Positions 29,206 through 37,622 are shown, counted from the first letter of the stretch. The stretch is DNA of 64,000 nt from Massilia niastensis DSM 21313 (GCF_000382345.1 NZ_KB908103.1:1-64000), one strand, 5' to 3'. The notes: generated by a model from the sequence alone, not told the origin. Numbers and translations are program-made.

Positions 29206-30107
29206 AGCCGCCGTCCCCGACGCCTCCGCCATCGAGCTTGCCGGCGGTGCTGGGGCGCCCGCCCGATGGCTGGCGCGCCCGCATGTTCGATGTCATCTTC
29301 GGGGTCGACACGCCGGCCGGGCGGCGCTTCGACATCGCGCTGGTGGCCGCGATCCTGCTCAGCATCCTGGTCGTGGTGCTCGACAGCGTGCCCTCGATCG
29401 GCGGACGCCACCCGACGCCGATGGCGGTGCTGGAGTGGAGCTTCACGCTCCTGTTCACCCTCGAATACCTGGCGCGCCTGGCGTGCGTGCAGCGCCCGCT
29501 GCGCTATGCCGCCAGCTTCTTCGGCGTGATCGACCTGGTGTCGGTGCTGCCCACCTATTTTTCGCTGCTGGTGCCGGGCAGCGAGATGCTGCTCGACATC
29601 CGCATCCTGCGCCTGCTGCGCGTCTTCCGCATCTTCAAGCTCACCCTCTACATCGAGGAGTACACGCGCCTGGGCGAAGCGCTGGCGGCGAGCCGGCGCA
29701 AGATCATGGTGTTCCTGTCGGTGGTGCTGATGCTGATCCTGATCCTGGGCACGGTGATGTACGTGGTCGAAGGTCCGGAAAACGGCTACACCAGCATCCC
29801 GATGGCGATGTACTGGGCCACGGTGACGATGACCACGGTCGGCTATGGCGACATCACGCCGCAGACCACCCTGGGCAAGGGCATCGCCTCGTTCATGATG
29901 CTGCTCGGCTGGGGCATCCTGGCGGTGCCGACGGGGATCGTGACGGCCGAGATGACGGTGCGCCACGCCGACCGCCGCCATCCGCTGCGTCCGCACTCGG
30001 GGCGCGCGTCGTGCGCCGAATGCGGCAGCGCCGGCCACGAGGCCGGCGCCAGGTTCTGCAAGGACTGCGGGGCGGAATTACCCCCCGTGCCCGCGCGCCA
30101 GGACTAG
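29202..30107 (+). CDS. Voltage-gated-type ion channel with C-terminal zinc ribbon
   Basis: The product is 301 aa, with the start taken as TTG 29202 overlapping the VOC stop (TTGA); ATG 29283 is the alternative. Six transmembrane helices are predicted. S4 is visible as DIRILRLLRVFRIFKLTLYI with regularly spaced Arg, and the pore loop TMTTVGYGDITP is the potassium selectivity filter. After S6 the tail ends in CAECG...CKDCG (residues about 268-292), a four-Cys zinc ribbon not usual for Kv-type channels. Potassium selectivity is inferred from the filter. Confidence 0.85.
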   Translation: MKPPSPTPPPSSLPAVLGRPPDGWRARMFDVIFGVDTPAGRRFDIALVAAILLSILVVVLDSVPSIGGRHPTPMAVLEWSFTLLFTLEYLARLACVQRPLRYAASFFGVIDLVSVLPTYFSLLVPGSEMLLDIRILRLLRVFRIFKLTLYIEEYTRLGEALAASRRKIMVFLSVVLMLILILGTVMYVVEGPENGYTSIPMAMYWATVTMTTVGYGDITPQTTLGKGIASFMMLLGWGILAVPTGIVTAEMTVRHADRRHPLRPHSGRASCAECGSAGHEAGARFCKDCGAELPPVPARQD

Positions 30108-32596
30108 AACTTCACTCCCAGGCGTGCGTAGTAATAGCCGCCGTTGATGCCGAACGGCGAGATCGAGGGGTAGACCGCGACCGCCGAGTTGTCGAGGTTG
30201 GCGCGCTGCTCGGCCAGCAGTTGCGCATTGACCTGGTCGGGATACTCGTTGAACAGGTTGTTCGCGCCGACCGACAGGGTCCACGACTTGCCGAACTGGT
30301 AGCTCACTTCCAGGTCGGTGATCGCGGTCGGCTTGACCTCGGTCTCATAGTAGGTCGCGCCGTCGCTGGAGCTCAGTTCCGAGGTGCGGCCGTAGATCGC
30401 CTCGCGCAGGTTCACCGTCCAGGCGCCGATCTTCCACAGCGCGCCCAGGTTGAGGCGTGCGCGCGGCGAGGCGCTCTCGAGGTGCGAGATCGCGGTCGCA
30501 TCCAGCAGGGTCTGCGGCTGCAGCTGGCTCGGCGCCTGGTTGATCTTGCGCACCTCGACCTTGTTGTAGTTGGCCGCCGCCGACCAGTCCACCCGGCCCC
30601 AGGAACCATAGCTGCTGTTCAGGGTGGCCACCGCTTCCAGCCCGCGGCTGCGGGTGTTGACGGCGTTCGTGAAGATGTTGATGCCGGTCTGTACCACGGT
30701 CGGATCGAGCACGTTGCCGTTGGCGAGGATCGCCGCCGTCACCGCCGGCGAGTTGACCGCGCCGCCCGAACCGTACACCGCGCCGCTGCCGACGATGCGG
30801 TCGCGGATGCTGATCTGGTAGGCGTCCAGCGTGATCGCCAGGTTGGGCGCCGGGTTCAGCACGATGCCGGCGGTGACGTTGGTCGAGGCTTCCGGACGCA
30901 GGCCGTCGATGCCCACCAGGCGCGCGCCGGGCGAGTTCGGGGCCAGCTGCACGAAGGCGGCGCGCGGCGACACGTTGGTGGCCGAATAGTAGGACTCGGC
31001 CAGGGTCGGCGCGCGGAAGCCGTTGCTGTAGGTGCCGCGCACGGCGAAGCTCGGCGAGAAGTCGTAGCGGTTGGTCAGCTTGCCCACCTTGGCCTTGCCG
31101 AAGTCGCTGAAGTGCTCGTAGCGGCCGGCGATGTCGATGGTCCAGCCGGGCAGGGGCTGGCCCGCGATGTTCACGTAGGCCGCCTTGTTGTTGCGGCTGT
31201 GGCGGCCGGCGTCGGTCAGCGAGAAGCCCGGATACGACTGCGAGCCTTCCTTGTAGCGCGAAGCGGGCTCGCCGGCCACGATCTCGTAGGTGTCGCGGCG
31301 GTGCTCGAGGCCGATCGCGAAGGTCATCGGCGTGGCCCAGCCGATCTCGAACTCGCGGCTCAGGTCGAAGTTGCTGGTCAGCTGGGAGGCGTGGAATTCG
31401 CCGGCGCGGAAGTCGAGCGGGGTGGCGCCGGTATCCTGGTACAGCGAGATGTTGGCCGAGTTGAGTACGCTCAGCTCGGCGACATCCTTGCCGTAGGTGC
31501 TGGACAGGTCCCAGTTCCAGTCGCCGAAGGCCTTGCCCTTGAGGCCGACCGTGAGCGCGTAGTCCTCCTCGTCGATGCTCTCCTGCGGGCTGAAGCCGAA
31601 CGGATAGATCTCCGGCAGCCGGCCCGGCATGCGGTAGTTCTCGAAGGCCCGGGCTTCCTTCTTGCCGTAGGTGCCGAAGCTGTACAGCGACACGCCGGCG
31701 CCCAGTTCCGCGCCGAAGTTCATGGCGAAGATGTGCTGGCGGTACTGGGCGTCGCCCGCGATCTTGTTCAGGTACGGATAGCCCGGCGCCTGGGTCAGGC
31801 TCGGGAAGGCGGCCACGGTGGCGGGATCGATCACGCGCGGATCGATCCCGCCGCGGTTCGAGAAGCCGTGGTACTTGGATTCGAGCGTCAGGCTCAGGAA
31901 GGCGTCCTCGAACGGCGCCAGGCCGATGTTCGCCTGGGCGTCGCCGGTATGGCCGCCGCCGTCCATGTAGCCGCCGCCGTTGATGTTGGCGCTGCCGCCC
32001 TGGTAGTTCGACTTCAGGATGATGTTGACCACCCCCGCGATGGCGTCGCTGCCGTACTGCGCGGCGGCGCCGTCCTGCAGCACCTCGATGTGGTCGATCG
32101 CGGCCACCGGGATGAAGTTCAGGTCGGCCGCGGCGCCGCCCTGGTAGGGGCCGCCCAGCACGGCCAGGTTGGCGGTGCCGTGGCGGCGCTTGCCGTTGAC
32201 CAGCACCAGGGTGTTGTTCGGGCTCAGGCCGCGCAGGCGCGCCGACAGGGTCATGTTGGCCATGTCGCCGCCGAAGGCCTGGGCGTTCAGCGAGGGCAGG
32301 TTCTGGGCCAGCGCCTGGATCAGGTCCGGCTGGCCGGTACGGGCCAGCGAGCTGGCGTCGAGCACCTGCACCGGCGAGGCGCTGTTCTCGACCTTCAGGC
32401 CGGCTGCGCGGGTGCCGGTCACGATCACGGTGCCGGTGGTGGTGGTGCCTGGCGCCGCGGGCTCGGGCGAGGCTGCGGCGGCGCCGGCCGGGACCTCGTC
32501 GGCTGGCGCGGCCGCCCTGTCGTCGGCGTGTGCAAGTCCCAGCCCGCAGGAGAGAAGGCCGGCGGCGACGCCGGAATGGATGATGGCCTTGTGCAT
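30104..32596 (-). CDS. TonB-dependent outer-membrane receptor
   Basis: The product is 830 aa. A signal peptide (MHKAIIHSGVAAGLLSCGLG) is followed by an Ala/Pro-rich linker, a TonB-box-like TVIVTGTRAAG, the plug domain (ASPVQVLDASSLA, GLSPNNTLVLVNGKRR, DHIEVLQDGAAAQYGSDAIAG) and a 22-strand-type barrel ending in aromatic GVKF. It imports a ligand across the outer membrane using TonB energy. It is the last gene of the amine oxidase operon, 59 nt after ridA. Its stop shares a CTAG with the stop of the convergent channel gene. The ligand is unknown; a nitrogenous compound is inferred from context. Confidence 0.92.
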   Translation of the reverse strand: MHKAIIHSGVAAGLLSCGLGLAHADDRAAAPADEVPAGAAAASPEPAAPGTTTTGTVIVTGTRAAGLKVENSASPVQVLDASSLARTGQPDLIQALAQNLPSLNAQAFGGDMANMTLSARLRGLSPNNTLVLVNGKRRHGTANLAVLGGPYQGGAAADLNFIPVAAIDHIEVLQDGAAAQYGSDAIAGVVNIILKSNYQGGSANINGGGYMDGGGHTGDAQANIGLAPFEDAFLSLTLESKYHGFSNRGGIDPRVIDPATVAAFPSLTQAPGYPYLNKIAGDAQYRQHIFAMNFGAELGAGVSLYSFGTYGKKEARAFENYRMPGRLPEIYPFGFSPQESIDEEDYALTVGLKGKAFGDWNWDLSSTYGKDVAELSVLNSANISLYQDTGATPLDFRAGEFHASQLTSNFDLSREFEIGWATPMTFAIGLEHRRDTYEIVAGEPASRYKEGSQSYPGFSLTDAGRHSRNNKAAYVNIAGQPLPGWTIDIAGRYEHFSDFGKAKVGKLTNRYDFSPSFAVRGTYSNGFRAPTLAESYYSATNVSPRAAFVQLAPNSPGARLVGIDGLRPEASTNVTAGIVLNPAPNLAITLDAYQISIRDRIVGSGAVYGSGGAVNSPAVTAAILANGNVLDPTVVQTGINIFTNAVNTRSRGLEAVATLNSSYGSWGRVDWSAAANYNKVEVRKINQAPSQLQPQTLLDATAISHLESASPRARLNLGALWKIGAWTVNLREAIYGRTSELSSSDGATYYETEVKPTAITDLEVSYQFGKSWTLSVGANNLFNEYPDQVNAQLLAEQRANLDNSAVAVYPSISPFGINGGYYYARLGVKF

Positions 32597-32655
32597 GTGT
32601 TACCCCCTAATGACATCGAATCGAAGCGAATACGGACGGCGGGACGGCGGGCTGC

Positions 32656-33150
32656 TTATTTTTTGGCGGCGACCACCTCGATCTCGACCAGCCAGCCCGG
32701 GTTGCTGAGCGCGGCGACCTGCATCACCGCGCGCGCCGGCAGGTTCGGCTGCGGGCCGCCGAAGAACTGGGTGTAGCCCTCCATGAAGCCGCCGACGTCG
32801 GCGCGGCCCGACTTCGCGGGGTCGCCGACCAGGAACACCTGCATCTTCACGACGTCGCCCATGCCCAGGCCCATGCCGGCCAGGATCTCCTTGATGCGGC
32901 CCAGTACGCCGAGGGTCTGGGCTTTGGTGTCGCCGAAGGCGGCCAGCGAGTTCGGGTCGGCGCCCTTGTTGACCACCGGCGGCACCTGGCCGCTGATGAA
33001 GTGGATGGTGGCGCTGGGCGGTACGGACACCGCCAGGGCGATCGGAAAGTCCGAATTCGGGATCTTGTGGCGCACGATGTCCTGGGCGCCGGCGGCGGCG
33101 GGCAATACGAGCAGCAGGGCGGCAATGCGGTACGCGAGGGTGTTCTTCAT
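32656..33150 (-). CDS. RidA family protein with signal peptide
   Basis: The product is 164 aa, starting at ATG 33150. The first 23 residues (MKNTLAYRIAALLLVLPAAA, then GAQ) form a clear Sec signal peptide, unusual because classical RidA is cytoplasmic. The YjgF/RidA domain follows, with the key Arg at about residue 140 in NLPARAVMQV and the late Glu in LVEIEVVA, so imine or enamine hydrolase activity is plausible. It lies between cytochrome c and the TonB receptor in an operon led by a flavin amine oxidase, whose imine products would be natural substrates. Confidence 0.88.
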   Translation of the reverse strand: MKNTLAYRIAALLLVLPAAAGAQDIVRHKIPNSDFPIALAVSVPPSATIHFISGQVPPVVNKGADPNSLAAFGDTKAQTLGVLGRIKEILAGMGLGMGDVVKMQVFLVGDPAKSGRADVGGFMEGYTQFFGGPQPNLPARAVMQVAALSNPGWLVEIEVVAAKK

Positions 33151-33184
33151 GGAGTCGTCGTCTTTCGTGGATGGAAAAAGGAAT

Positions 33185-33595
33185 TCAATGCTTGTTGCCG
33201 ACGCGGCTGCGGCTGGCCGGCGCGACCTGCAGCGCCACGCGCTGGGCGCCGATTTCCTGCGCGGAGACCGCGCCGGCCCCGTTGCCCCAGTTGCCGCGCA
33301 CATAGCTCAGGACCTCGGCGATCTCGGCGTCGTCCAGGCTGCTGCTGAAGTCCGGCATGCCGCCGCGGCCCTTGAGCAGGACGGTCGCCACCTCGGCCGG
33401 GGCGCCGGCCACGAAGCTGCTGGCGGCCAGCGCCGGGAAGGCGCCCGGGATGCCGCGGCCGTTGGCCTGGTGGCAGGCCGCGCAGTTCTTCGCGAACAGC
33501 GTCTTGCCGTCGGGACGGGCGGTGGGCGCTTCCTGCGCGCCGGCCTGGCCGGCCATCGCGGCCAGCAGCAACAGGATCGGATGTGCTGCTTTCAT
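33185..33595 (-). CDS. Class I c-type cytochrome, periplasmic
   Basis: The product is 136 aa. A signal peptide (MKAAHPILLLLAAMAGQAGA) is followed by one haem-binding motif CAACH (residues 38-42) and a likely axial Met at about residue 80 in GRGGMPDF, a normal single-haem class I cytochrome. The tail after about residue 105 is an extra basic stretch ending RSRVGNKH. Its ATG overlaps the stop of the amine oxidase gene by four bases, arguing for coupled synthesis and an electron-acceptor role. Confidence 0.9.
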   Translation of the reverse strand: MKAAHPILLLLAAMAGQAGAQEAPTARPDGKTLFAKNCAACHQANGRGIPGAFPALAASSFVAGAPAEVATVLLKGRGGMPDFSSSLDDAEIAEVLSYVRGNWGNGAGAVSAQEIGAQRVALQVAPASRSRVGNKH

Positions 33596-35172
33596 GCGCT
33601 TGCCCTCTTGTGGAGTTGTTCGATCTGCTGCCAGGCCGATTCAATGGCGCCGGCCTGCCATCCGGTCAGGTAGCTCAGGTGCTCGCCGGCGAGCAGCACG
33701 CGGTCCTGGCCTTCGAGCAGGAGCGGGTAGGCGCGTTCGCGCGCGGCCTCGCTCCATTCGGCCCAGCCGCCCAGGTTGTATTGCACGCGGTGCCAGGCCA
33801 CCGAGAACGCGTTCTCGTAGGTCGAGCGGTAGGCCGGGAAGATCTTCTGGCCGGCCGCCAGGGCGAACTCCGCGCGCTCGGCGGGGTTCAGGGCGCTGGC
33901 CTCGATCGCGTCCAGCGCGTAGTGGTAGTAGCCGAGCACCACGCCCTTCTTCTGCTGCCAGTTGCCCGAGGGGAGGGAGATCACGTTGATCCCCTTCATG
34001 TCGGTCAGCACGTGGCCGCCGTAGATGTTGTCGTCCTCTTCCCAGAAGCGGCGTCCCATCTGCAGGCCGATCTTGCCGACCGGGGCGTAGGAGACGGCCT
34101 TGACCGCATCCTTGAAGGCGTTCGAGAAGTCGGTGTCGATGGTGCGCAGCACCGACAGCGGCAGCGTGCACAGGCAGTAGTCGGCGCTGGTGCTGGAAAG
34201 GCGGCCGCTGGCGCTGTCCTTGTAGTCGACCGTGACCTTGCCGCCCGCCTGGCGGATGCGCTGCACCTCGGCGTGGTAGCGCACGGCCTTGCCCAGGCGC
34301 CGGGCGAAGGCGCGCGGGATCTGGTCCATGCCGCCGACCGGCTGGAACATGGTCGCGTGCATCGGGAACTCCTGCACCGCGCTGTAGACCTTGCCGACCT
34401 TCGAGGCGAGCAGCTCGTTGAAGGCCAGCGGATCGGACGGCGTGCCCGGCTTCAGGCCGGCGCCCGGATTCACCGCATAGCCGCGGCCGTTGCGGCCCCG
34501 GTACTTCAGGTCGGACGTGCTGAGCGCGCCCTCGTGCGCCAGGTAGTCGAGCAGCATGGCCTGGTCGTCGGCGCTGAGCTGGGTGTCGAGCTGGCGGCCG
34601 CGCACGGTCTTGGCCAGCAGTTCGGCCACATGGCCGCGCATGTCGGCCTTGATCTCGGCGCCGCGCAGGCGCCGCCGCGACAGCGGGCCGCCATCCTCGA
34701 GATAGACATAGGCGTGGTCGTTGTCGTTGACCATGACCTCGAGCGGCACGTTGAACAGGCGCGTGTAGTACAGGGTCGACTGGTGGTCGAGCGGAATGCG
34801 CCACGGGCCGTGGTTCAGGTAATGGCCTTCGTCGTAGCGGCAGACCTGTTCCTCGCCGCCCAGTTCCTGCAGGCGGAAGCCCTTGCGCGCCGTCTGGCAG
34901 CGGCCGCCGGCGAAGCCGCGCGCTTCCAGCACCTCGCACTGGTAGCCCAGCTTGCCCAGCTCGTAGGCCGCGGTCAGCCCGGCCAGGCCGGCGCCGAGGA
35001 TCACCACCTTCTTGCCCTTGCCGCTGCCGCCCAGGGCGGGCGGAGCGCTGGCGCGGGACGCGATGCCCATGCCCCAGGCATTCATGGTGTTCAACAGGAG
35101 CGCGGAGCCGCCGACGGCGGCTGCGCGATACAGGAATTGTCGTCGCGTCAGCGACGGTTTGGAACGATTCAT
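33592..35172 (-). CDS. Tat-exported flavin monoamine oxidase/dehydrogenase family protein
   Basis: The product is 526 aa. The start ATG 35172 is preceded by GGAGAGG. The N-terminus has a twin-arginine motif (SLTRRQFLYRAAAVGGSALL), so the folded FAD protein should be exported by Tat. The FAD dinucleotide motif VVILGAGLAGLTAAYELGKL is at about residues 56-75, with EARGFAGGRCQT next, and the C-terminal FAD block LTGWQAGAIESAW is at about 505. The family includes monoamine, L-amino acid and nicotine oxidoreductases. First gene of the cytochrome c-RidA-TonB receptor operon. The substrate is not deducible. Confidence 0.9.
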   Translation of the reverse strand: MNRSKPSLTRRQFLYRAAAVGGSALLLNTMNAWGMGIASRASAPPALGGSGKGKKVVILGAGLAGLTAAYELGKLGYQCEVLEARGFAGGRCQTARKGFRLQELGGEEQVCRYDEGHYLNHGPWRIPLDHQSTLYYTRLFNVPLEVMVNDNDHAYVYLEDGGPLSRRRLRGAEIKADMRGHVAELLAKTVRGRQLDTQLSADDQAMLLDYLAHEGALSTSDLKYRGRNGRGYAVNPGAGLKPGTPSDPLAFNELLASKVGKVYSAVQEFPMHATMFQPVGGMDQIPRAFARRLGKAVRYHAEVQRIRQAGGKVTVDYKDSASGRLSSTSADYCLCTLPLSVLRTIDTDFSNAFKDAVKAVSYAPVGKIGLQMGRRFWEEDDNIYGGHVLTDMKGINVISLPSGNWQQKKGVVLGYYHYALDAIEASALNPAERAEFALAAGQKIFPAYRSTYENAFSVAWHRVQYNLGGWAEWSEAARERAYPLLLEGQDRVLLAGEHLSYLTGWQAGAIESAWQQIEQLHKRASA

Positions 35173-35542
35173 CCGCACCTCTCCGGTTATTGCAAGGAAG
35201 ACCTACTCTGTCGAGGTCTCTTTCAGCAATAGCCGTGCCAGCAAAGTGCGGAAAATGAGAAGAATTCTCAAATAAAATAAAGTATGGACGGTATTTTTTG
35301 ATATGTAAGCTTGGGGTAAGCCGGCTTTATAAAATAATGTTTCGTCTTGCCGGGGGCGCGAAGGCAGGGAAGGAGACTTTGGGGAATCGTCGGGCCAGAG
35401 TCTGTTTTCCCTGTCCGGACATTGTTTTTGGCGCCGCTACCTTGCTTGTCGGCAGCGGCGCTATTGATGCTTTAAAGCAGTGCTTACAGTAAATTGCGGC
35501 AGTGCACCATGATGGCGATGGGATTGCACCGGATTGGCATGT
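35173..35542. other. Non-coding gap between amine operon and TnsB-like fragment
   Basis: I find no gene. The part next to the operon (35250-35340) is AT-rich and holds the candidate promoter and operator described separately. A 10-bp palindrome AAGCCGGCTT lies at 35318-35327, and an 8-bp inverted repeat (35431-35438 with 35454-35461) could be a hairpin. Confidence 0.5.
35256..35308 (-). promoter_or_regulatory. Candidate promoter and operator of the amine oxidase operon
   Basis: On the minus strand TTACAT (35303-35308) and TACTTT (35279-35284) are spaced 18 bp. Just downstream, where transcription would start, lies the perfect inverted repeat TGAGAA-GAA-TTCTCA (35256-35270), a typical size for a dimeric repressor site. 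No regulator gene is adjacent. This is inference from sequence only. Confidence 0.35.
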
Positions 35543-36292
35543 TCAGGCTGTATCGTGCACCGCAGCAATTGCCTGTTCCGAGGATGCGCCATCGCGTTCC
35601 AGCCAGTAACTGAACTGGCCAAAACTCGGCACCGCGCCCGCCTCCCGGCCGCGGAAGAACTCTTCCAGCATCTGGCGATAGGCGGCGCGGCGCGAGAACC
35701 CGTCGTGGGTGACGGCGTAGCGCGCCGCCGCCGCGCGGAAGATGGCGCGGATCTCGGCGTCGGCATTGGTGCCGGCCTGGGCGTCCTTGCGCGGCCGGCC
35801 GCGCTTGACGCCGGCGGTGGCGGCGCGCGTGCGGCCGGGGGCGCCCGAATTGCCGTAGTCGGGCAGCAGCGCCTGCGGCGTCTGGCCGCGTTCCCAGTAG
35901 CGGCGCAGGTAGCGCATCACGCTGGACCTGGCGATACCGTGCGAGGCGGCATAGGCGGCGACCATGGCGGCGCGCTCGCGCTGCCGGTACAGCGCGGGCA
36001 GGCCGGCATGCAGGGCCTGCACCGCATCGAGCGCCTTGGCCTGCAGCGCCAGGTAGCTGGCCGGCACCTGGTGCGTGACGCGCGGCGCGGCATAGGGATC
36101 GACCAGCAGCAGGCGCGCCCGGTGCGCCTGCACGTCGTTCACCAGCGCCTGCAAGGGCTGCGCCTGGGGCAGGGCGCTTTCCTGGCGCAAGGCGTAGGTG
36201 TAGGCCAGGGCCTGCGCGCGGTCGATCCACAGGATGCGGATGGCGCGGCGGGGCGGACCTGCGTACTCGAGCACATCGTTTTGCAAAAACAT
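35543..36292 (-). pseudogene. TnsB/Mu-type transposase, N-terminal fragment
   Basis: The readable frame is 249 aa with an intact start (ATG 36292 behind GGGAGG). The N-terminus FLQNDVLEYAGPPRRAIRILWID and the helix-turn-helix segment GIARSSVMRYLRRYWERGQT, followed by GVKRGRPRK, look like the DNA-binding half of TnsB-like DDE transposases as I remember them. The catalytic integrase core expected after SYWLERD is missing, and no continuation is visible downstream in any frame. It may be a remnant of a Tn7-like or Mu-like element, or a stand-alone DNA-binding derivative. Family call by recognition only. Confidence 0.55.
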
Positions 36293-36353
36293 CGGTACCT
36301 CCCGGACGAGTTCAGGTAACCGGTTTCATGCAAGGTTCGCGCCAGCGTTCAGG

Positions 36354-36610
36354 TCATCCTCGGGTCAATTCATCGATGTCGGCAGCAAGCTTGATGAGTT
36401 CGCGGGTTTCATGCATCCAAAGATGGGGTTCTGGCTCGTACGCATGTCCGTTCGAAGGAGCACGATGCAGTCGCCCGATCCATTCTCGGCAATGGCGACA
36501 GCCAACGGCGCAAACCCGGACCATCCAGTACGAGATTCAGTTTCCCGCGCGATGTCGTTACAGGTTCTTGCAAGACGCCTTCTATCTGTACTGTCGAGGA
36601 CAGGATGCAT
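36354..36610 (-). pseudogene. Frameshifted ORF, possibly SMI1/KNR4 (SUKH)-like
   Basis: Two minus-strand frames join into one plausible protein. The first runs from ATG 36610 (MHPVLDSTDRRRLARTCNDI) to about GSGDCIVLLR. The second continues NGHAYEPEPHLWMHETRELI and ends IDELTRG at 36354. A one-base deletion near 36455 would explain the switch. The pattern of an aromatic/acidic loop and LWMHETRE resembles the C-terminal half of SMI1/KNR4 proteins, often immunity proteins of contact-dependent toxins, but this is weak. The frame also extends upstream of 36610 without an ATG, so the true start may be lost. Confidence 0.35.
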
Positions 36611-36645
36611 TTGCCACTCGTCGCCATCGATGACGACGCAGCCGG

Positions 36646-37622
36646 TCAGCCCTCGCGTGCCCCATGAAGCGCGAGCTGCGCAAGGAAGTCATCGAAGGTC
36701 AGGCAGGCATCCAGGATCTCGTACACGCGGATCGGCCGCCCGGGAATCTCGGCGCCATACCTGAAATCCGGCCCGATGATCCTCGCACTGCGCACGCTGG
36801 AGCGGCTGCTCTCCTGCGAGAGGGCGGTCAGCAGCACCGTGGGGCTGTCGCCCATCGGCCAGGTGCCGCCGACGTCGACGAAGTCCGGAGGATTGGTGAA
36901 GCGTTCGTACAGCCACGCGCTGAACGGCGAAATCGGCCGCATCCGGGCGCGCATTTCAGCCACCGAGAATTGCAGCTGGCGGTAGACATCCTGCGGGATC
37001 TGCCAGAGTGGAATCGTCGAACGCTCGATGACCTGCCTGGCGGCGGCCGCATCGGTCGCCAGGTTGTATTCCCAGCCTCCAGCCTGATACTGCCGCCGCC
37101 GATCCAGATCAGGGTCATGCGCCGGGCGATCCCGGGCTGTAGCCGCAGCGCGGCGGCGATGTTGGTCAGCGCACCGCCGCAGGTAATGTAGAGCGGCAGT
37201 GGATCGTCGCGCATCGCCTCCGCGACGATGGCGCGGGCGGCCGGCGACACCTGCTCGGCTCCGTCGCCGAAGGTCTCGGAACCGGTCACCACCGGCGGCG
37301 CCGACTGGAACTCGGCGCGCCGCAGCAGTTCGATGGCGATATCGCGCCCGGCCGCCGCCGTGCGCCCGGCCGGCGCGTCGCCCGCCAGCTTCGGATCGAG
37401 CGCCGACGACGTGATGAGCATCGTCTTCGTCCGCGGCGCCAGCAACTGGTGCGCCAGCGCCACCAGGGCATCGGGGTCGCCGGCGAAGTCATTGTCGACG
37501 ATGACCCGGGCTGCAGGCCGCTGCGGGATGCGCCGATACGGCGCGGCGTGCAGTGTGACCGGAACCAGTGCGGAGCAGGCGGCTAGCGCCGCTCCGCGTA
37601 CAAGATTACGACGCGAAATCAC
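36646..37622 (-). pseudogene. Nucleoside hydrolase, frameshifted
   Basis: A GTG start at 37622 (GGAGGAGCAACA before it) gives a Tat-like leader, ISRRNLVRGAALAACSALV, then the calcium-binding ARVIVDNDFAGDPDALVALA typical of IU-type nucleoside hydrolases, which split nucleosides to base and ribose. The frame is good to LIWIGGG; the continuation GGWEYNLATDAAAARQVIER and FSVAEMRARMRPISPFSAWL is in another frame and ends at 36646. A single missing base near 37095, in a GGC run, explains it. Without it the protein would be about 325 aa, a normal length. It is either real decay or a sequencing error. Confidence 0.75.

Noticed and set aside
30104..30107. Overlapping stop codons of the channel and TonB receptor genes in CTAG
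   Set aside because: A neat convergent overlap, but common in compact genomes and without evident function.
29435..32776. 1113-aa plus-strand open frame across the channel and TonB receptor genes
   Set aside because: It runs antisense to a clear TonB receptor and out of frame with the channel; composition is that of a shadow frame.
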